Assembly: GCA_964035015.1 (NCBI GenBank)
Contig: OZ035997.1
Location: 10,401,426-10,465,425, forward strand
Reading direction: 5' to 3'
DNA from: Corallium rubrum
Taxonomy: Eukaryota > Cnidaria > Anthozoa > Scleralcyonacea > Coralliidae
DNA length: 64,000 nt
Shown one piece after another: positions 1 through 11,713 of this stretch (the first letter of the stretch is position 1; the number at the start of each line of letters is the position of its first letter). Both the position numbers and the translations under genes were made by a program. The notes beneath the pieces are model-generated. The model did not search any database. It worked only from the letters and a program-made list of their open reading frames with translations, and had not been told where the DNA came from.

Positions 1-190
1 CAAGTATGCAATAGCCACATTCAGACATTTTCATTCAGATACATGTACCAACTATAAGGTTGCCATGCAAGTATATACCAAAATGATAACGCGCTTCATA
101 CGCTTATAAATGACCATCATAAAATGAATGAGCAAGTTGGCAATATAATAGCCGTCATACATGACGACTCCTGAAAACTGTGACTTGAAT

Positions 191-607
191 CAAGGGCGTA
201 GGAACCGGGGGGGCTAAGGGGCTGCAGCTCCCCCAATATTTTATCTTGCTGATATTAGCCCCCCCCCCCAATATTTTGCCCAACTACGGTTTGAGATTAA
301 ATGAGTTAAAGAGATCGTTGGTAATAATTTATAAAAGTAAAAAAATAAATCCTCCTAACACCATAAAAATATGAATTTCTTTCGTACAGAACGGGAAATT
401 CGTCATATGACCGAAATCTATTTCTCTGCAGGCATCACCAGGCAGGGACGCGAGGGGCCTGGACTGCAGTAGAACCCAGTACGCACAGCGCAGAGGTACA
501 ACCCCCATGCTATGTGACCATTTTTCTGAAGCTGAAAACTAGTCGTGGACCCCCTAGGCACAAACTCAAGTAGCCCCCCCAAAGTAACACTGCTTCCTAC
601 GCCCCTG
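191..607. mobile_element. Non-autonomous hAT-like DNA transposon
   Basis: The ends form an inverted pair: CARGGGCGTAGGAA on the left and its complement ending CGCCCCTG on the right. Directly outside, ACTTGAAT is present at 183-190 and again at 608-615, a perfect 8-bp target duplication. An 8-bp duplication with CAGGGGCG-type ends is the hallmark of the hAT superfamily. The 417-bp interior is rich in G and C runs and has no convincing coding region, so the element must have moved with a transposase supplied elsewhere. Confidence 0.8.
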
Positions 608-1130
608 ACTTGAATCCCCCGAGTGTAAGTCAAGAGTCCTACCATAACTGCATTTTGCGCTATAATTGCCCTAAATTAAACTACGAACTGGGTGGATACG
701 AAAACAGCGTTCTCCCCAGATTTTCACCCTAGGTCTTAGTTGTCTACACATAGGAGTTTGGTGTCAATTGGGACGAAAGTTCTGTTCCTCTCTCCTGCCA
801 CACGTTAAATGGCAAATTTAATAAATTCAAATTAATAAATTCAAATAAGCAAATGGTTCCTCTTTGTTATTCACTGTCTAACACCAGGCGATGAACTACT
901 CATCAAGGAGGAACCTATGGAGTCTTGAAGCCTTTGTTATGTTACCCAAAAGTCAAAACCTCTGAGAGGCTTCATGCCTCTAACTAAGTGACTAAGAAAA
1001 GGCCGGGGTAGGCACAGGCTTGTTAGGAATGGGAATTCCTGGAAAACATGACGTACTGTAAGAACAGCTGAACATTGATGTTCTTTATTTAGTCTATACA
1101 AGTGTCAGATCTACATTTATAGAAATGCCT

Positions 1131-1345
1131 CCCACTCTAGGTGTTGATTTTACGGAGGGAGGAAAACCGGAGAACCCGGCGAAAAACCATCGGAGCACAG
1201 GAGAGACCAACTAAACTCTACTCACATAAGAGTACGGGGTTATTCCCAAACGGTCACCCATCACCCAAGTACTAACCCCGTCCGACCGGGCTTAACTATT
1301 GGTGAGAGGCAGCGCCCTAACAGCACACGCCACCCGTGGCTCCCC
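1131..1345 (-). mobile_element. 5S rRNA-derived SINE, copy 1
   Basis: Read on the minus strand, the head contains GTTAAGCCCGGTC, GGGGTTAGTACTTGG and GGGTGACCGTTTGGGAAT. These correspond to the internal promoter region of 5S rRNA (AAGCAGGGTCGGGCC, GTTAGTACTTGGATGG, GACCGCCTGGGAAT). The same head and a shared tail (CGCCGGGT...CCGGTTTTCCTCCCTCC) occur at 40812-41610 and 57130-57310, so this is a dispersed family and not a 5S gene. The 5S-like promoter would direct RNA polymerase III. The copy looks full length through the CCGGTTTTCC segment. Confidence 0.75.
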
Positions 1346-1859
1346 TATACCAGAGGCTTCCGGGCACTGTTCAAAAAAATACCAGAGGATACCATGTGAT
1401 ACCAGAGGCTTCCGGGCACTGTTGAATAAAATTGTCTGGCATGGGTCAGAATAAAGCTATAAGTCTTAAAAGTCTCGTTCGTAAACAATTAAAAGGTTTA
1501 ATGAAGACAGACTTTACTTATCAAGCGCTTCCCAATGCTGAATTAAATCGTCTGGTGTGAGCCAGACAAACTACTACATAGGATCCTATCGCAGAGGTTA
1601 GCCTAAGCGAGACTATCGAAGCCCAAGAAACGGAAAGAGTGGTCGTCCAGAGATGCTGAAATCGAGGAAAAGGATACCTCCAAAGTTTTCTGCCAAGAAT
1701 TAAAAAAAAAATGGGATAACGAGGAAGCACCTCACCTGCGTCCTGCATGCTGACCGGGAAATATGAATGGGAGACTTTGGAAAACTGTGACAACTACACA
1801 TTCAGGCATAACACTTCTGTCATTTACCACTAAAATTTTCAGCCACAAAATCCTCAACA

Positions 1860-2860
1860 GAATAAACACGGCTGTCGATAACATATGATATCAGGCAGAA
1901 ACAAACTGGCTTCAGAAAAGGAAGATCGCGTGTCAGCTGACCATGCACATTCACTCTGCGATAAATTTTGGAACAAAGCACAGAATGGGACATCCAGCAC
2001 AATCTACTCTGTTTAATTTATTGACGTTGAAAAGACCCTCGGCAGCCTCCATCCCCAGGAAGAATTTCTATGAAAATTATTGCGCCTATCAAAGCACTAT
2101 GTACACAGACTTCCAATGCCAAGTCGTCTGCTACTTCCCTGTCAACACCAGGGTGAAAGTGAAACTGAGATGTATTCTTACTCCACTTCTTTTCCAATTG
2201 CAATTGATTAGCTGACGAAGGAAACGACAAAGGATGGAGGCAGAGGCATCAAATGGACACCCTCGTCAATCTTAGAAGACCTGAACATCAGACTGCTGTC
2301 CTTGAGCTGCCACCCAAGGATGTACGAGAAAAGACAGACAGCCTTGCTCCGCATCTCTGAAGATCGGGAAAAAATCAACACCGCCGGAAAACAAAAGTCA
2401 TAAGAAGCAACCAGGAGATAGAAACCCTATCTCCATCAATGGAGAAGCAAACAACGAAGTCGAGGAGACCGTGTACCTTGGAAGCGAGATCACTGCAGAT
2501 GAAAATTTGGAGGATACTCCAGTAAGAATCATAAAGGCAAACCAGTCACATTTGCAACGCTGAAATCTATCTGACAGTCAAGGCAGCTGAGCCTGAAGAC
2601 AAAGCTGACGATTTTCAGACTTGCAGCGTCCATACAGTGTCCTTTGATCAGCACTGAACAGATACCATCTCAAACGAAAAGTTGCTCCAAAACACAGATT
2701 TCAACTCCCTCACAACAAAGTCAAAAAACAAGAAATGCACATGGAGATGGCTGGGGCACGTGTGTTGAATGTCACTGACGCATAACCAGACAGCACTCTG
2801 CTGGACAGCTGACGTGAAGACAAAACGTGATGATGAAACCTGGCGGCGAATGGAAAAATT
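1860..2860 (+). pseudogene. Decayed LINE reverse transcriptase
   Basis: Pieces of a non-LTR reverse transcriptase read in order on the plus strand but in changing frames with several stops. They include a TGFRKGRSCADH-like segment (RT finger region), a FIDVEKTLGSLH-like segment that stands where FIDFEKAFDS is normal, GIKWTPSSILEDL just before the position of the catalytic FADD, and KINTAGKQKS. The catalytic FADD itself is degraded. The closest family I recognise is the endonuclease-RT LINE often annotated as craniofacial development protein 2-like. It is clearly dead. Confidence 0.6.
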
Positions 2861-3228
2861 GAAAGAAACAAAGAATACATTTTATATGGGGCACATATTT
2901 AAAGAATCATTCTGAATTAGACATTAACTTTATTCGCACATGCATAACTACTGTACATAATAGACTTATAAATATAGACAAGACGCCTGCTCAGGCGTTC
3001 ACTTGGGCTACTGTCTGAAAGCTTGGCGTAGCCTGTGCGTACAGTACTAACAAGACTACAGTATCTACCAATGCATAATTGCATATATTTTGACAAATCG
3101 AATCTATGGTCTTATATGAACTCCAGAGGTGCAGAAAGCGCAGAAAGTTTGCTAATGTAGTAATGTAAACAACAAGGCCATTTTTCCGAAAATTATACAA
3201 TGGATCCGATATACAGTAGACAAAACCT

Positions 3229-3384
3229 ATACTCAGGGTTACCTGTTGTGGTAGGCTGAGTCTAGGTTTCGGCTCCGTTTTGTTTTTTTCTTTTTTGGGG
3301 GGTGTCACAAAATTGCAAAATGACAAAAAAAACCAACACAGAAACGGGGCCTAGACTCGACTACCACATGCAGTAGCCTGAGTA
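3229..3384. mobile_element. Short palindromic MITE-like element
   Basis: The left end ACTCAGGGTTACCTGTTGTG and the right end form an imperfect inverted repeat of about 49 bp, including GTCTAGG opposite CCTAGAC and CTGTTGTGGTAG opposite CTACCACATGCAG. The interior is a pyrimidine-rich stretch with a G run. There is no coding capacity, and no target duplication is clear. Confidence 0.55.
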
Positions 3385-3524
3385 AAAAGAGAAAAAATCT
3401 GAATTTTTACAGAAAGAATAGGCAAATGCGCACAGTGGTCAAAGTAGCTCCTGAAGGCTTTCGAGTTGACCACTACGTGAGACTATCAATATGAAAGTAT
3501 TGCATGCACGAGTGACAAAGCAGT

Positions 3525-5345
3525 TCATACATATTGGTGATTGCCGCTTCCTGTGCAGGCCAACTTCTGTCTTGCAAGATCGTTTGCAGATGTGGCACAA
3601 TGTTCGACTGTGCGCTGCACTCCTGGCTGAGCATCCTTGTGCACTTTCATGTGCCTGCTCAGTCCTCCAGCTACTTTGCCACAGATCGGGCAGGTATTAC
3701 TTGCAGGTCTTGGTGGCAAGATGTGGTTTTAGGCAGCTTGATTTTGTCTCCGCTCGTGTGCTCAGACGTTGTTTACAAATCCCGCACTTGATAACAACAC
3801 TCGTCCACAGATGTTGCATGTAATTCGGGCAGCCATGCAGACTGTGTCATCCTGCTTTCGAAGAGCACGTTTGAGTTTGAGAGTACTGTGCCATGCTCAA
3901 CTTGTGGCTGCTCGAATACAGCACACCCTTGTCTGATGAGCTTCCTCCATTTTGGCTGGTTCTCTGCTAGAGTTTCCCAGTTGTTTACGTCAACTTTTAG
4001 AGTCTTGAGGTTGTCCTTAATGACATCTTTGAACCGCTTCCTTGGCTTGTATTGGGCAATCTCGAGTTCTCCATCCTCACGATGTGGCCAACCCAATGTA
4101 TTTGACTCAGAATGACACGCTTTTCGATTCTTCAGATCTCTGGAGAACAACAGTACAGTATGTAAGCGCCCTGGTCAGGAGTAAACGAGTTCCATTTGAT
4201 GCCGAGGATCTGTCTGATACAGTTTTGATGGAATCTCTCTAACAACTTTATGGGTCAGTCCATGTTTCTGAGGTGTACAGCGGGACAGTGAGGACATAGG
4301 CATCATAACACACTAAGCTTTGTGTTGGTTGTGATACCTCGATCTGACCAGACCCTTTCCTCCAGCCTCCGGATAGCAAAGCTAGTTTTCTTGATTCGTT
4401 GATGGATTTCTGCATCAAGTTAGAGTGCCATCTCTTGACAACATGCTGCCAAGGTAGACAAACGTGTTGACAATGTCTAATTTATTTCTTAGAACTGTGA
4501 TGTCAGGCTAGATGTAGGGTTGTCCTGGAGCCAGGGTGATCTAACCTTTGTCTTTTTCAGGCTGATTGTTAGGCCGGACGCAGTACACACCCTGGAGAAG
4601 TGGTCCATTATCAACTGCATGTCTTCTGTGTGTGCTATGAGATCCGCATCATCAGCGTAAAAAGAGCCACAGCAATGTATAGATAGAGAATAGGGTTGGA
4701 GCTGGAATGTCTCCCTTTTTACCCTGTTATCGATGGCAATTGGTTCTGAAAGCAGCCATTAAAATTAACTCGAGCCTTCATGTCACCGTGTAACTGCTTA
4801 AACATGTTGACAAATTCAGGAGGACATCCAAGCTTCCCGAGAATCATCCAAAGGGCACTTCAATTCACAGTGTTGAATACCTTGGTGAAATCTACAAACA
4901 CTTGGTAGAGTGGTACAAGATGTTCAATGCACTTTTCCTGCATTTGCCAGGCAGAGAAAATTAGGTCCATTGTGCCACATCCTGACCTGAAACCTCACTG
5001 GCTTTCTGGAATGACAGAGGGGGAGATCCATGCCATGAGCCAATTCAGCAAGAGTTTTGCAAAGACCTTGCCTACAGACTCAAGCAGGCTGATACCTCGG
5101 TAGTCTCTGAATACTGACTTGAAGCCCTTGCCTTTGTACAAAGATATTATTATATTATTGACTCAATGATATAATAATATCTTTGTACAAAGAATTTGAT
5201 CAGAATAGAGCTGTCCTCTGATGAGGCAGTGTAGGGCTTTTGAGTCTTTGTAATCGTAAGCATTTTGGACCTTGGCTGAAATGTCTGACCACCACTTGTT
5301 CTTCATCTGCTGAAGCCTGCACTGGAGTGATGATTTTCCTTCCTT
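3525..5345 (-). pseudogene. Decayed LINE, RT to C-terminal zinc finger
   Basis: On the minus strand this reads as a non-LTR pol from about 5345 down to 3525. An RT segment contains DYRGISLLESVGKVFAKLLL, PESQ-stop-GFRSGCGT, VFVDFTKVFNTVN and FYADDADL (the catalytic YADD survives). It is followed by a tail with the typical YKPRKRFKDVIKDNLKTL and WETLAENQPKWRKLI motifs and a C-x2-C...H-x3-H finger (CPICGKVAGGLSRHMKVH). In-frame stops, frameshifts and a deletion upstream of the RT (at the palindrome 5132-5192) show it is inactive. It belongs to the same broad LINE group as the plus-strand remnant at 1860-2860. Confidence 0.75.
5132..5192. repeat. Perfect-arm palindrome in the LINE remnant
   Basis: Two perfectly complementary 24-bp arms (5132-5155 and 5169-5192, beginning CTTTGTACAAAG) are separated by a 13-bp loop that itself has a 4-bp stem. 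The palindrome sits exactly where the LINE coding sequence jumps, so it looks like a snap-back event at a deletion junction. Confidence 0.8.
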
Positions 5346-7100
5346 GAAAGATTTCTCTGCAGCAAGTCACTCTGTACAATTTGTTTTGAGGAGTTTCAGG
5401 TGCAAGGAATGTCTGGTTTCGATCCCCCTACTAACCCATGTTACTATGAGCTGTCTGGTTTTCAGGCACCAGCAATCCAAGTTCAATTCCTGTCCAGTGC
5501 AGTGCAATTATCAGATTATTATTATGCTTACTTGATGGATAACGATAATACATGGAAATTTGTAGGAATTTCATGTGGATATTTATCGCTAGCTTTCGAT
5601 CTGTTTCCCCAGACCTTATTACTTATATGTTTAAAAGTTATATGTTATTACTTATAATCCCCGAGCCCGGGCGTAGGGCCGAAGGCCCGGAACCCGGGTG
5701 AGGGTGCTAATCTCGACACGCGTGGAGTACACGCGAAATTACACGCAAGGGGGAAAGAAATTCTGCGAGATGTTTATATATATATATGTCAACAAATCCG
5801 CAACTTTCGCAGTTCGGATAGCAGGGTACTGGTAACTAACCTGTTAAACTATTCAAATTATTTAAATTTACGTCAGCAAATTATAATTTATAAGTTCGGT
5901 TGGATTACAAAATAGTTTTTCAACGGTCATGACAAAAGAAATCTTTGCCAGAAAAAATGGTTTCAGCTAAAATGTACACTAATATTACTATGAAAAAAGA
6001 CCAAAGAAAGAAGGCTAACAAGAGATGTGCCAGCGAGAAAAAGACAACAATAAATACGACTTAAAACCACTGGAAATAGCCTAAAAATTAATACGATAAA
6101 GGCCGAAAACGATTCCGACCGAAATGTAACTGAAAGAAGCAGGATATGTGTCCTGAAACTGTTCAAAGCCGGTAAAGAATTTTGCTCTGGTGTATTCTAC
6201 ATAACTCGAGAGGGAACGATGAAGAAATTTTGAAACAAACGGCTTTTTAGATCATGAAGAGAACTCAATGATGCCTTGTCATATTTATTTGGTCAACAAC
6301 GAAAAAAGTAAGAAACCGCGAACGAGAAAAACAATCTGAAAAGAGTAGCCTGAATTGGCAGTGTTTGTGGTGACAAAAGCAGAAGAAAGTTTAACGGTAG
6401 GAGATTCGTATTTAACAGTTTAGCTGAGTTAAAACGAAAGAAATCTTGAAAATTATAATTAACATAAATAATATATTGTCTAGAATTGTCTTTGAACGCT
6501 AGGACGTTGACATTGTGTGATTTGTGTCTTTTCATGGCCACTGTTTATATATATTTTTGAATGAAAATTTGTCATTTGGTTCATCTCGTTGGTTTTTTTA
6601 ATATTGACATTGCATGTTCTTTCGGTGTGTCAATACACGACTACAGATGAACCTTGGTAACTAATTTTTTGGATGTTTTCTGATCTGTGTTCAGTATTGT
6701 TAAATACAACAAAAAAAAAGAAATTAGGGGGCGGGGGGGGGGGGGGGGTGTTAAAAATGCATATAAAGCGGGCGAGGGGTTGTTGCGTTCATGTATTTTC
6801 TAGTATGTTATATACTGTATAGACAATTAGCTGACTCGTAATATGAACTGAGGACGAATGTATTATGTAAACTACTGTGGAAAGGCAATCTGACTCTGCA
6901 TCATGATTATGACATACTAATAGAATTGAAACACTACTAAGTAGTGTTTATAGTGCTACATGAAGCATGTAATAGCACTGGTTGTTTATACCAGTGTGCT
7001 CAACGCAGATTATGCTAATATGGAACGGATATCAACAAAGGTTAGGGAAGTAACATGACAACAGACTAACGTCGATATTGAATCCATATTGATAAACTAC
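5346..7100. other. AT-rich stretch with no supported gene
   Basis: I see no coding region with splice signals or family similarity here. A GC-rich inverted segment lies around 5660-5700 (CCCGGGC / GCCCGGG-like, with CGAAGGCC at its centre). A 16-base G run is at 6733-6748. Confidence 0.5.
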
Positions 7101-7117
7101 TGTACCTATAAGCTTAC

Positions 7118-7354
7118 CTTAGAGCGGCATATATGGCTTGCTCTCTTGTCCGCCTTCATGTGCTGTGGACTGTGGTAAATAGGCCGTCTTAGCACCGCTG
7201 CAGTGGCTGCACCAATATCTCGGTATATAAATGTCTTCCCAATCTTGAGGAAATGCTCTACCGCCGTCAGTATTCGACAAGCACTGATTCTCGCAGACAA
7301 ATCAACATACATTTGCCCACAACGTGCACGATCTAACAAGCTTGTGGAAGCCAT
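7118..7354 (-). CDS. Possible first coding exon, unknown protein
   Basis: On the minus strand a 79-codon open frame begins with ATG at 7354 and runs without low-complexity sequence to AAG at 7118. It is followed immediately by a good splice donor, GTAAGC. The peptide begins MASTSLLDRARCG and ends ADKRASHICRSK, with mixed, gene-like composition. No domain is recognised and no partner exon was identified, so it may equally be a chance open frame in a repeat. The region upstream contains a diverged tandem duplication (ATCGGCCTAAATCC). Confidence 0.25.
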
Positions 7355-8053
7355 GATCGAACGAAGACCTTGCAGTTGCAGACCGTATTTTGCATTTTTG
7401 CAGGCTAACCAATCAGATTCAACGATTCGGCCTAAATCCTACAAAAATCTAAACCAGTCAGCGCTCCTTTTGGCTGTTTTGGACCAATGAGAATGGCTAA
7501 AATCGGCCTAAATCCTCGAGTTTTGGTTGTTTTGGACTAATCAGAATGGCTAAATCGGCCTATTAAAATCCTGCAACACGTTAAATATGATATAATTATT
7601 TTCTGACTTATTTGACTAACGCTAAATCCGCCCCTGATAACCCCTGATATTCATTTGTGGCAATTAAGCTAAAACAAAAACATTTTTTATTTCGAAATCT
7701 GAAGTCGGCTGAAACTGTTTTCACCTACTTTACATGTTAATAAATATTTTGCAACAGCATTTGTACATTTTACAGAAGAAAAATTGCTCCTTTTTCGACC
7801 TTTATGCTAAATTATGGACAAGCTACGTTAATTTACAAGTGGTTTTACAATAAGAAAACTATTTAAAAGAAGATATTAAGACGGCAGCCACAGATAAAAA
7901 ATACAACAGGCAAGCAAACTGACATGCAATGAATACGCTTAAAATACTTAAAGTTTGAGGACACACAAAAGAGAAAAAAAAATTAACAGTGATAAGATGT
8001 CAACAGGGAAACTCGAAGAGTTTTGTTACTAAATGTTCGTGATTACTTACTGA

Positions 8054-9793
8054 GAGGGTGGTAAATTAAAGGGTATTTTCGTGAGCCGTGAATTGCCAGT
8101 ATATTTTCTTGTGAAATGTGAAATGTGAAAGGCTGGAATTTTGTGCCGTGAAACATGATTTGTATTCCAGCCGTGAGCCGTGATTGTCGATAATAATTAT
8201 CCGTGAAATTAAAGTGCTGAAGTTGTCGTGAACTGTGATTAAGCATTACGTATTTTATAATTTTTAAGATTATAAGTTTAATTTGTTCTGATCTGCGTGA
8301 GCCATCGTTCTAGATTTGCCAAAGTCTCTCGCTTATATAGTCTATATATCGATACTCACTCGCGCGTACACGATCAGTTGGGTCCCTAGTTACCGTTCCC
8401 CAGACTGGTGTTTATGGTCCATAATTTATTTAGTTAATTTTTTAGAAAGCATGCATGGGTGTTTGCAGGGGCGGACTGGCTACGTCAGAGGGGCCCGGGC
8501 GATTTGGTGTAAAAGCGGGTCCGGTTTCCAAATCAAGTTGTTGTGGGTCCGCATGTATAGGGGGGTCCGGGGGATCCTCCCCTGGAAAATTTGGCATTTC
8601 CCGCATTCTGACAGCAGTTTTGAGCAAACTTTTAATAGTTTTAAAACATGTTTGTAATGGCACATTTCGTCATTGTTTACAAAGACTTTGTCCAAATTAG
8701 GCTTTAAATAGTATATTAGTTTGTGAAAACATACGCATTAATGCACATGCTGAATGTAAAAATATGCATGGATTAGCTGTAAGGTCAAAGCCTGTTAAGG
8801 CCTGAGGGTTACCAATAAAAACAAAGGACGACGCATTTCCATATGCATTCTTCTCCATGCGCTAACTACTTCTCGAAAAAATATATAAAACAAATATTTT
8901 AATATGATTGTAGCTCAGATGTTTGAAGCATTTTAAACTTTTTAGATCCACATTTTCTTTTTGAGTAATTATCTCAACAAATTGTAAAGAACGACTCTAT
9001 ATTAGGAGGACAAAAGGGGAAGATTGGTCCACTTCCCTCCAACTCCACGGACCCAAAACATTGTTCTTTTTTCAGAGGAGCTGCTTCTTGCAAGTCGTCC
9101 ACCTTTTTCTTATGCCTTTTCTGTGCCCATGTTTAGTTGCTTTCTTCATAATTCCGGAACTTGAAATGTTGGAAGAAACTATAGCTTCCACTATTAACGC
9201 TAGATAATTATTTTATCCTAAGCATGTATCATTGTATAATTGCCTGCAAATTGATAAATAGCCTTTTTTTACTTTTGTAAAGTCAAAAACATTTAAGGCC
9301 CAAAGGGGGCCCAACAGGCAAGTGGCCCACCGGGCGTTTGCCAGGTAAGCCCGACTGGTCAGTCCGCCCCTGGGTGTTTGCACCTGTCTCGTTTGGCTAA
9401 CTAATATTTTAGTATATATAATGCTGTATAATCTTCTCAATAACGTTTAGAAAACATCCAATTTGGACAAAAAATTTTGTAAAATGATAAAATGTGCCAT
9501 TAAAACTATGCAATTTTAGAGACCCCAATTTCAAATATTTTCCGGGGGAGCATGCCCCCAGACACCCCCCTACAACTGTGGACCACAACTTTCACTGACG
9601 TTTTCAAAATCCTAAATGCGCCCCTGATTCCTGTACTCAGCTTCAATCTGCTACGCCTTCTGTGAATAATTGTCACAGAGTTGATTAAACGTTCTCGTAA
9701 TTTTTTGTGAAACGTGAAATGGCAGTTTTCTTATCCGTGAAATGAGAAATTCCCTTGAAACGTGATCCGTACCCCTCCCCCCTTTACCACCCT
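8054..9793. mobile_element. hAT-like element hosting a second hAT
   Basis: The ends AGGGTGGTAAATTAAAGGG and CCCTTTACCACCCT are inverted. The flanking 8-mers are TTACTGAG (8046-8053) and CTACTGAG (9794-9801), matching at 7 of 8 positions. Just inside both ends the sequence has repeated CCGTGAA/GTGAAACGTGAAA motifs. Without the nested insertion at 8466-9372 the element would be about 830 bp. There is no coding capacity of its own. Confidence 0.5.
8466..9372. mobile_element. Non-autonomous hAT-like transposon, nested
   Basis: Ends CAGGGGCGGACTGGC and its complement CAGTCCGCCCCTG are inverted. GGTGTTTG lies directly outside both ends (8458-8465 and 9373-9380), a perfect 8-bp duplication. The interior carries the GGGGGGTCCGGGGGATCC type of motif that is also seen near 9540 and 16150. 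No transposase is present. Confidence 0.85.
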
Positions 9794-9854
9794 CTACTGA
9801 GAGTGGTTTTGCACACACCACACCACCCCCCCCCCCCCCCCCCACCCACCCCCC

Positions 9855-9855
<1 letters not shown>

Positions 9856-9942
<87 letters not shown>
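9856..9942. repeat. 87-base cytosine homopolymer
   Basis: After a C-rich lead-in interrupted by A at 9844, 9848 and 9855, the plus strand is uninterrupted C to 9942. The minus strand is therefore poly(G) and capable of forming G-quadruplexes. The open frames of polyproline and polyglycine over this tract are artefacts of the repeat. Confidence 0.9.
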
Positions 9943-9944
<2 letters not shown>

Positions 9945-10083
9945 GTCATTTGAATAGTTTCAGTAGTTACAAAGGCAGATAATCTTTATATTAGTTAAAT
10001 TATAGTTTTCATTTCAAAACAACCCGTGTAACTGGGATATGCATTTTAAATACACACTTAATAAGGCCAGTTCAAGTCTTCAT

Positions 10084-10945
10084 ATTTTAAAAGTATGTAA
10101 ATTATATGGTTTATACTAAAGAAGATCTCCACCTATTATTTAATAGTTTAATTATGCCAGTCTTTTATTTTAGTATCGAGTTATGTGGCTGTGCATATAC
10201 AAATAAGTATCTAGGACAGATAGACTGTTTTCTTCGTCGTGCACACGGGTTTGGGTATACTCGCCATGATCGCCTCGGATTCTTTTGTTCTCCGAGGGAA
10301 TGTAAACTTTGTATTTCCCTTATCGCTCATGCAAGAGGGAAATTTATCCTTTGTCTTCTAATTTTCCCGTGCATGTTGATGAGGGAAAATTAGGAGACAA
10401 AGAAATCCTTTGTCTTCTTCTAAATTTCCCGCTAGCTTGCATATATTTTCCCTCATCAACATGCACAGGAAAATTAGATGCAACTTCTCTGATCAACCGT
10501 GTAAATTTCCTGTCGGTAAGATTCTCAAAGTTTTCCTCGGCGATCATAATATTACAAACTAATAACATGACTTAAGGGAAATTAGCGATTAAATTTCCCC
10601 GCCGCCGAGGGAAGATCCGAGGGCCTGTTATTACTTATAATTATATTAATCAACGGGACTGAAAATTATGGAACAAAATTATCAGCAATCACTATAATCC
10701 ACTTAATAAACTGCTACCTATTAAAAGGTATAATTATATTCTTCCTAAGGTTAACACAGAGAAATTTAAACGAGTATTTGTAAATAGATCTCTTATTTTG
10801 ATTGATATTTTATATGTTTCGTATTATTAGAGTATATATAGTACTAGTATTTCTAAACACATTGTAAATACTTTGTACTTTTTAACTATTGATATTGTAA
10901 AGCTCCTACGTTTGTCTTGGAGTTATGTTCATTAATAATAATTAT
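10084..10945 (+). pseudogene. CR1/L2-type LINE 3' end, split by a MITE
   Basis: The first part (to about 10272) reads YTKEDLHLLFNSLIMPVFYF...YLGQIDCFLRRAHGFGYT, the RT thumb region typical of CR1/L2 elements. The C-terminal part resumes at about 10630 with KLWNKI-like codons, NPLNKLLPIKRYNYILPKVN, and ends FKRVFVNRSLI. Between them lies a palindromic insertion (10273-10622). The LINE 3' end runs into a (TTA)n array, as these elements commonly do. Frameshifts are present. Confidence 0.7.
10273..10622. mobile_element. MITE with CCTCGGAT ends inside a LINE
   Basis: The ends CCTCGGATTCTTTTG and GAAGATCCGAGG are inverted. The interior contains further inverted copies of GAGGGAAAATTAG, CATGCA and TTTGTCTTCT, so the element can fold into a long hairpin. 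It separates two halves of a CR1/L2 LINE, which dates it as younger than that LINE. Confidence 0.7.
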
Positions 10946-10946
10946 A

Positions 10947-11057
<111 letters not shown>

Positions 11058-11119
11058 AAATGTATGAGGTGACTGTTTCGTTGTGTCGGAGACAAGAAGT
11101 AACATAGACCTAATACTTT

Positions 11120-11264
11120 ATTGGTGAATAGTTTATCGTCGCTACATGCTTATCAGCTACCTCAGAGTGAATAATATTAAATTAAGTATATCCTATTTCT
11201 ATGTGTTCGACAGGTTGGTCACGTGATACCAATTGTTAATCTATAGATATCGTATATCGTAACA
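11120..11264 (+). repeat. Repeat shared with the Gypsy 3' LTR
   Basis: This segment is a diverged direct copy of 15795-15954. Both begin ATTGGTGAATAG, contain GTGTTCGACAGGTTGGTCA and end CGTATATCGTAACA. The downstream copy follows Gypsy pol, so this could be the 3' part of a 5' LTR whose upstream portion was overrun by the (TTA)n array. Confidence 0.5.
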
Positions 11265-11331
11265 TATACTCTCCTTTAAAGAAAAGCGATAATATATATT
11301 GATGAACTGAAAGAAAATAATAATACTTAAC

Positions 11332-11337
<6 letters not shown>

Positions 11338-11363
<26 letters not shown>

Positions 11364-11713
11364 CAAAACAAAACAAAACAAAACAAAACAAAACAAAACG
11401 AAACGAAACGAAACGAAACGAAACGAAACGAAACGAAACGAAACGAAACGAAACGAAACGAAACGAAACGAAACGAAACGAAACGAAACGAAACGAAACG
11501 AAACGAAACGAAACGAAACGAAACGAAACGAAACGAAACGAAACGAAACGAAACGAAACGAAACGAAACGAAACGAAACGAAACGAAACGAAACGAAAAC
11601 GAAACGAAACGAAACGAAACGAAACGAAACGAAACGAAACGAAACGAAACGAAACGAAACGAAACGAAACGAAACGAAACGAAACGAAACGAAACGAAAC
11701 GAAACAAAACGAA
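11338..11713. repeat. (AAACA)n then (AAACG)n pentanucleotide array
   Basis: About 12 AAACA units pass into about 60 AAACG units with a single one-base phase slip near 11596. The change from A to G at the fifth position is abrupt, so one variant expanded separately. The long FRFVS-type open frames on the minus strand come from this array. Confidence 0.95.

Noticed and set aside
1131..1345. True 5S rRNA gene
   Set aside because: The match to 5S is partial, the copies carry a foreign tail and they are dispersed on both strands.
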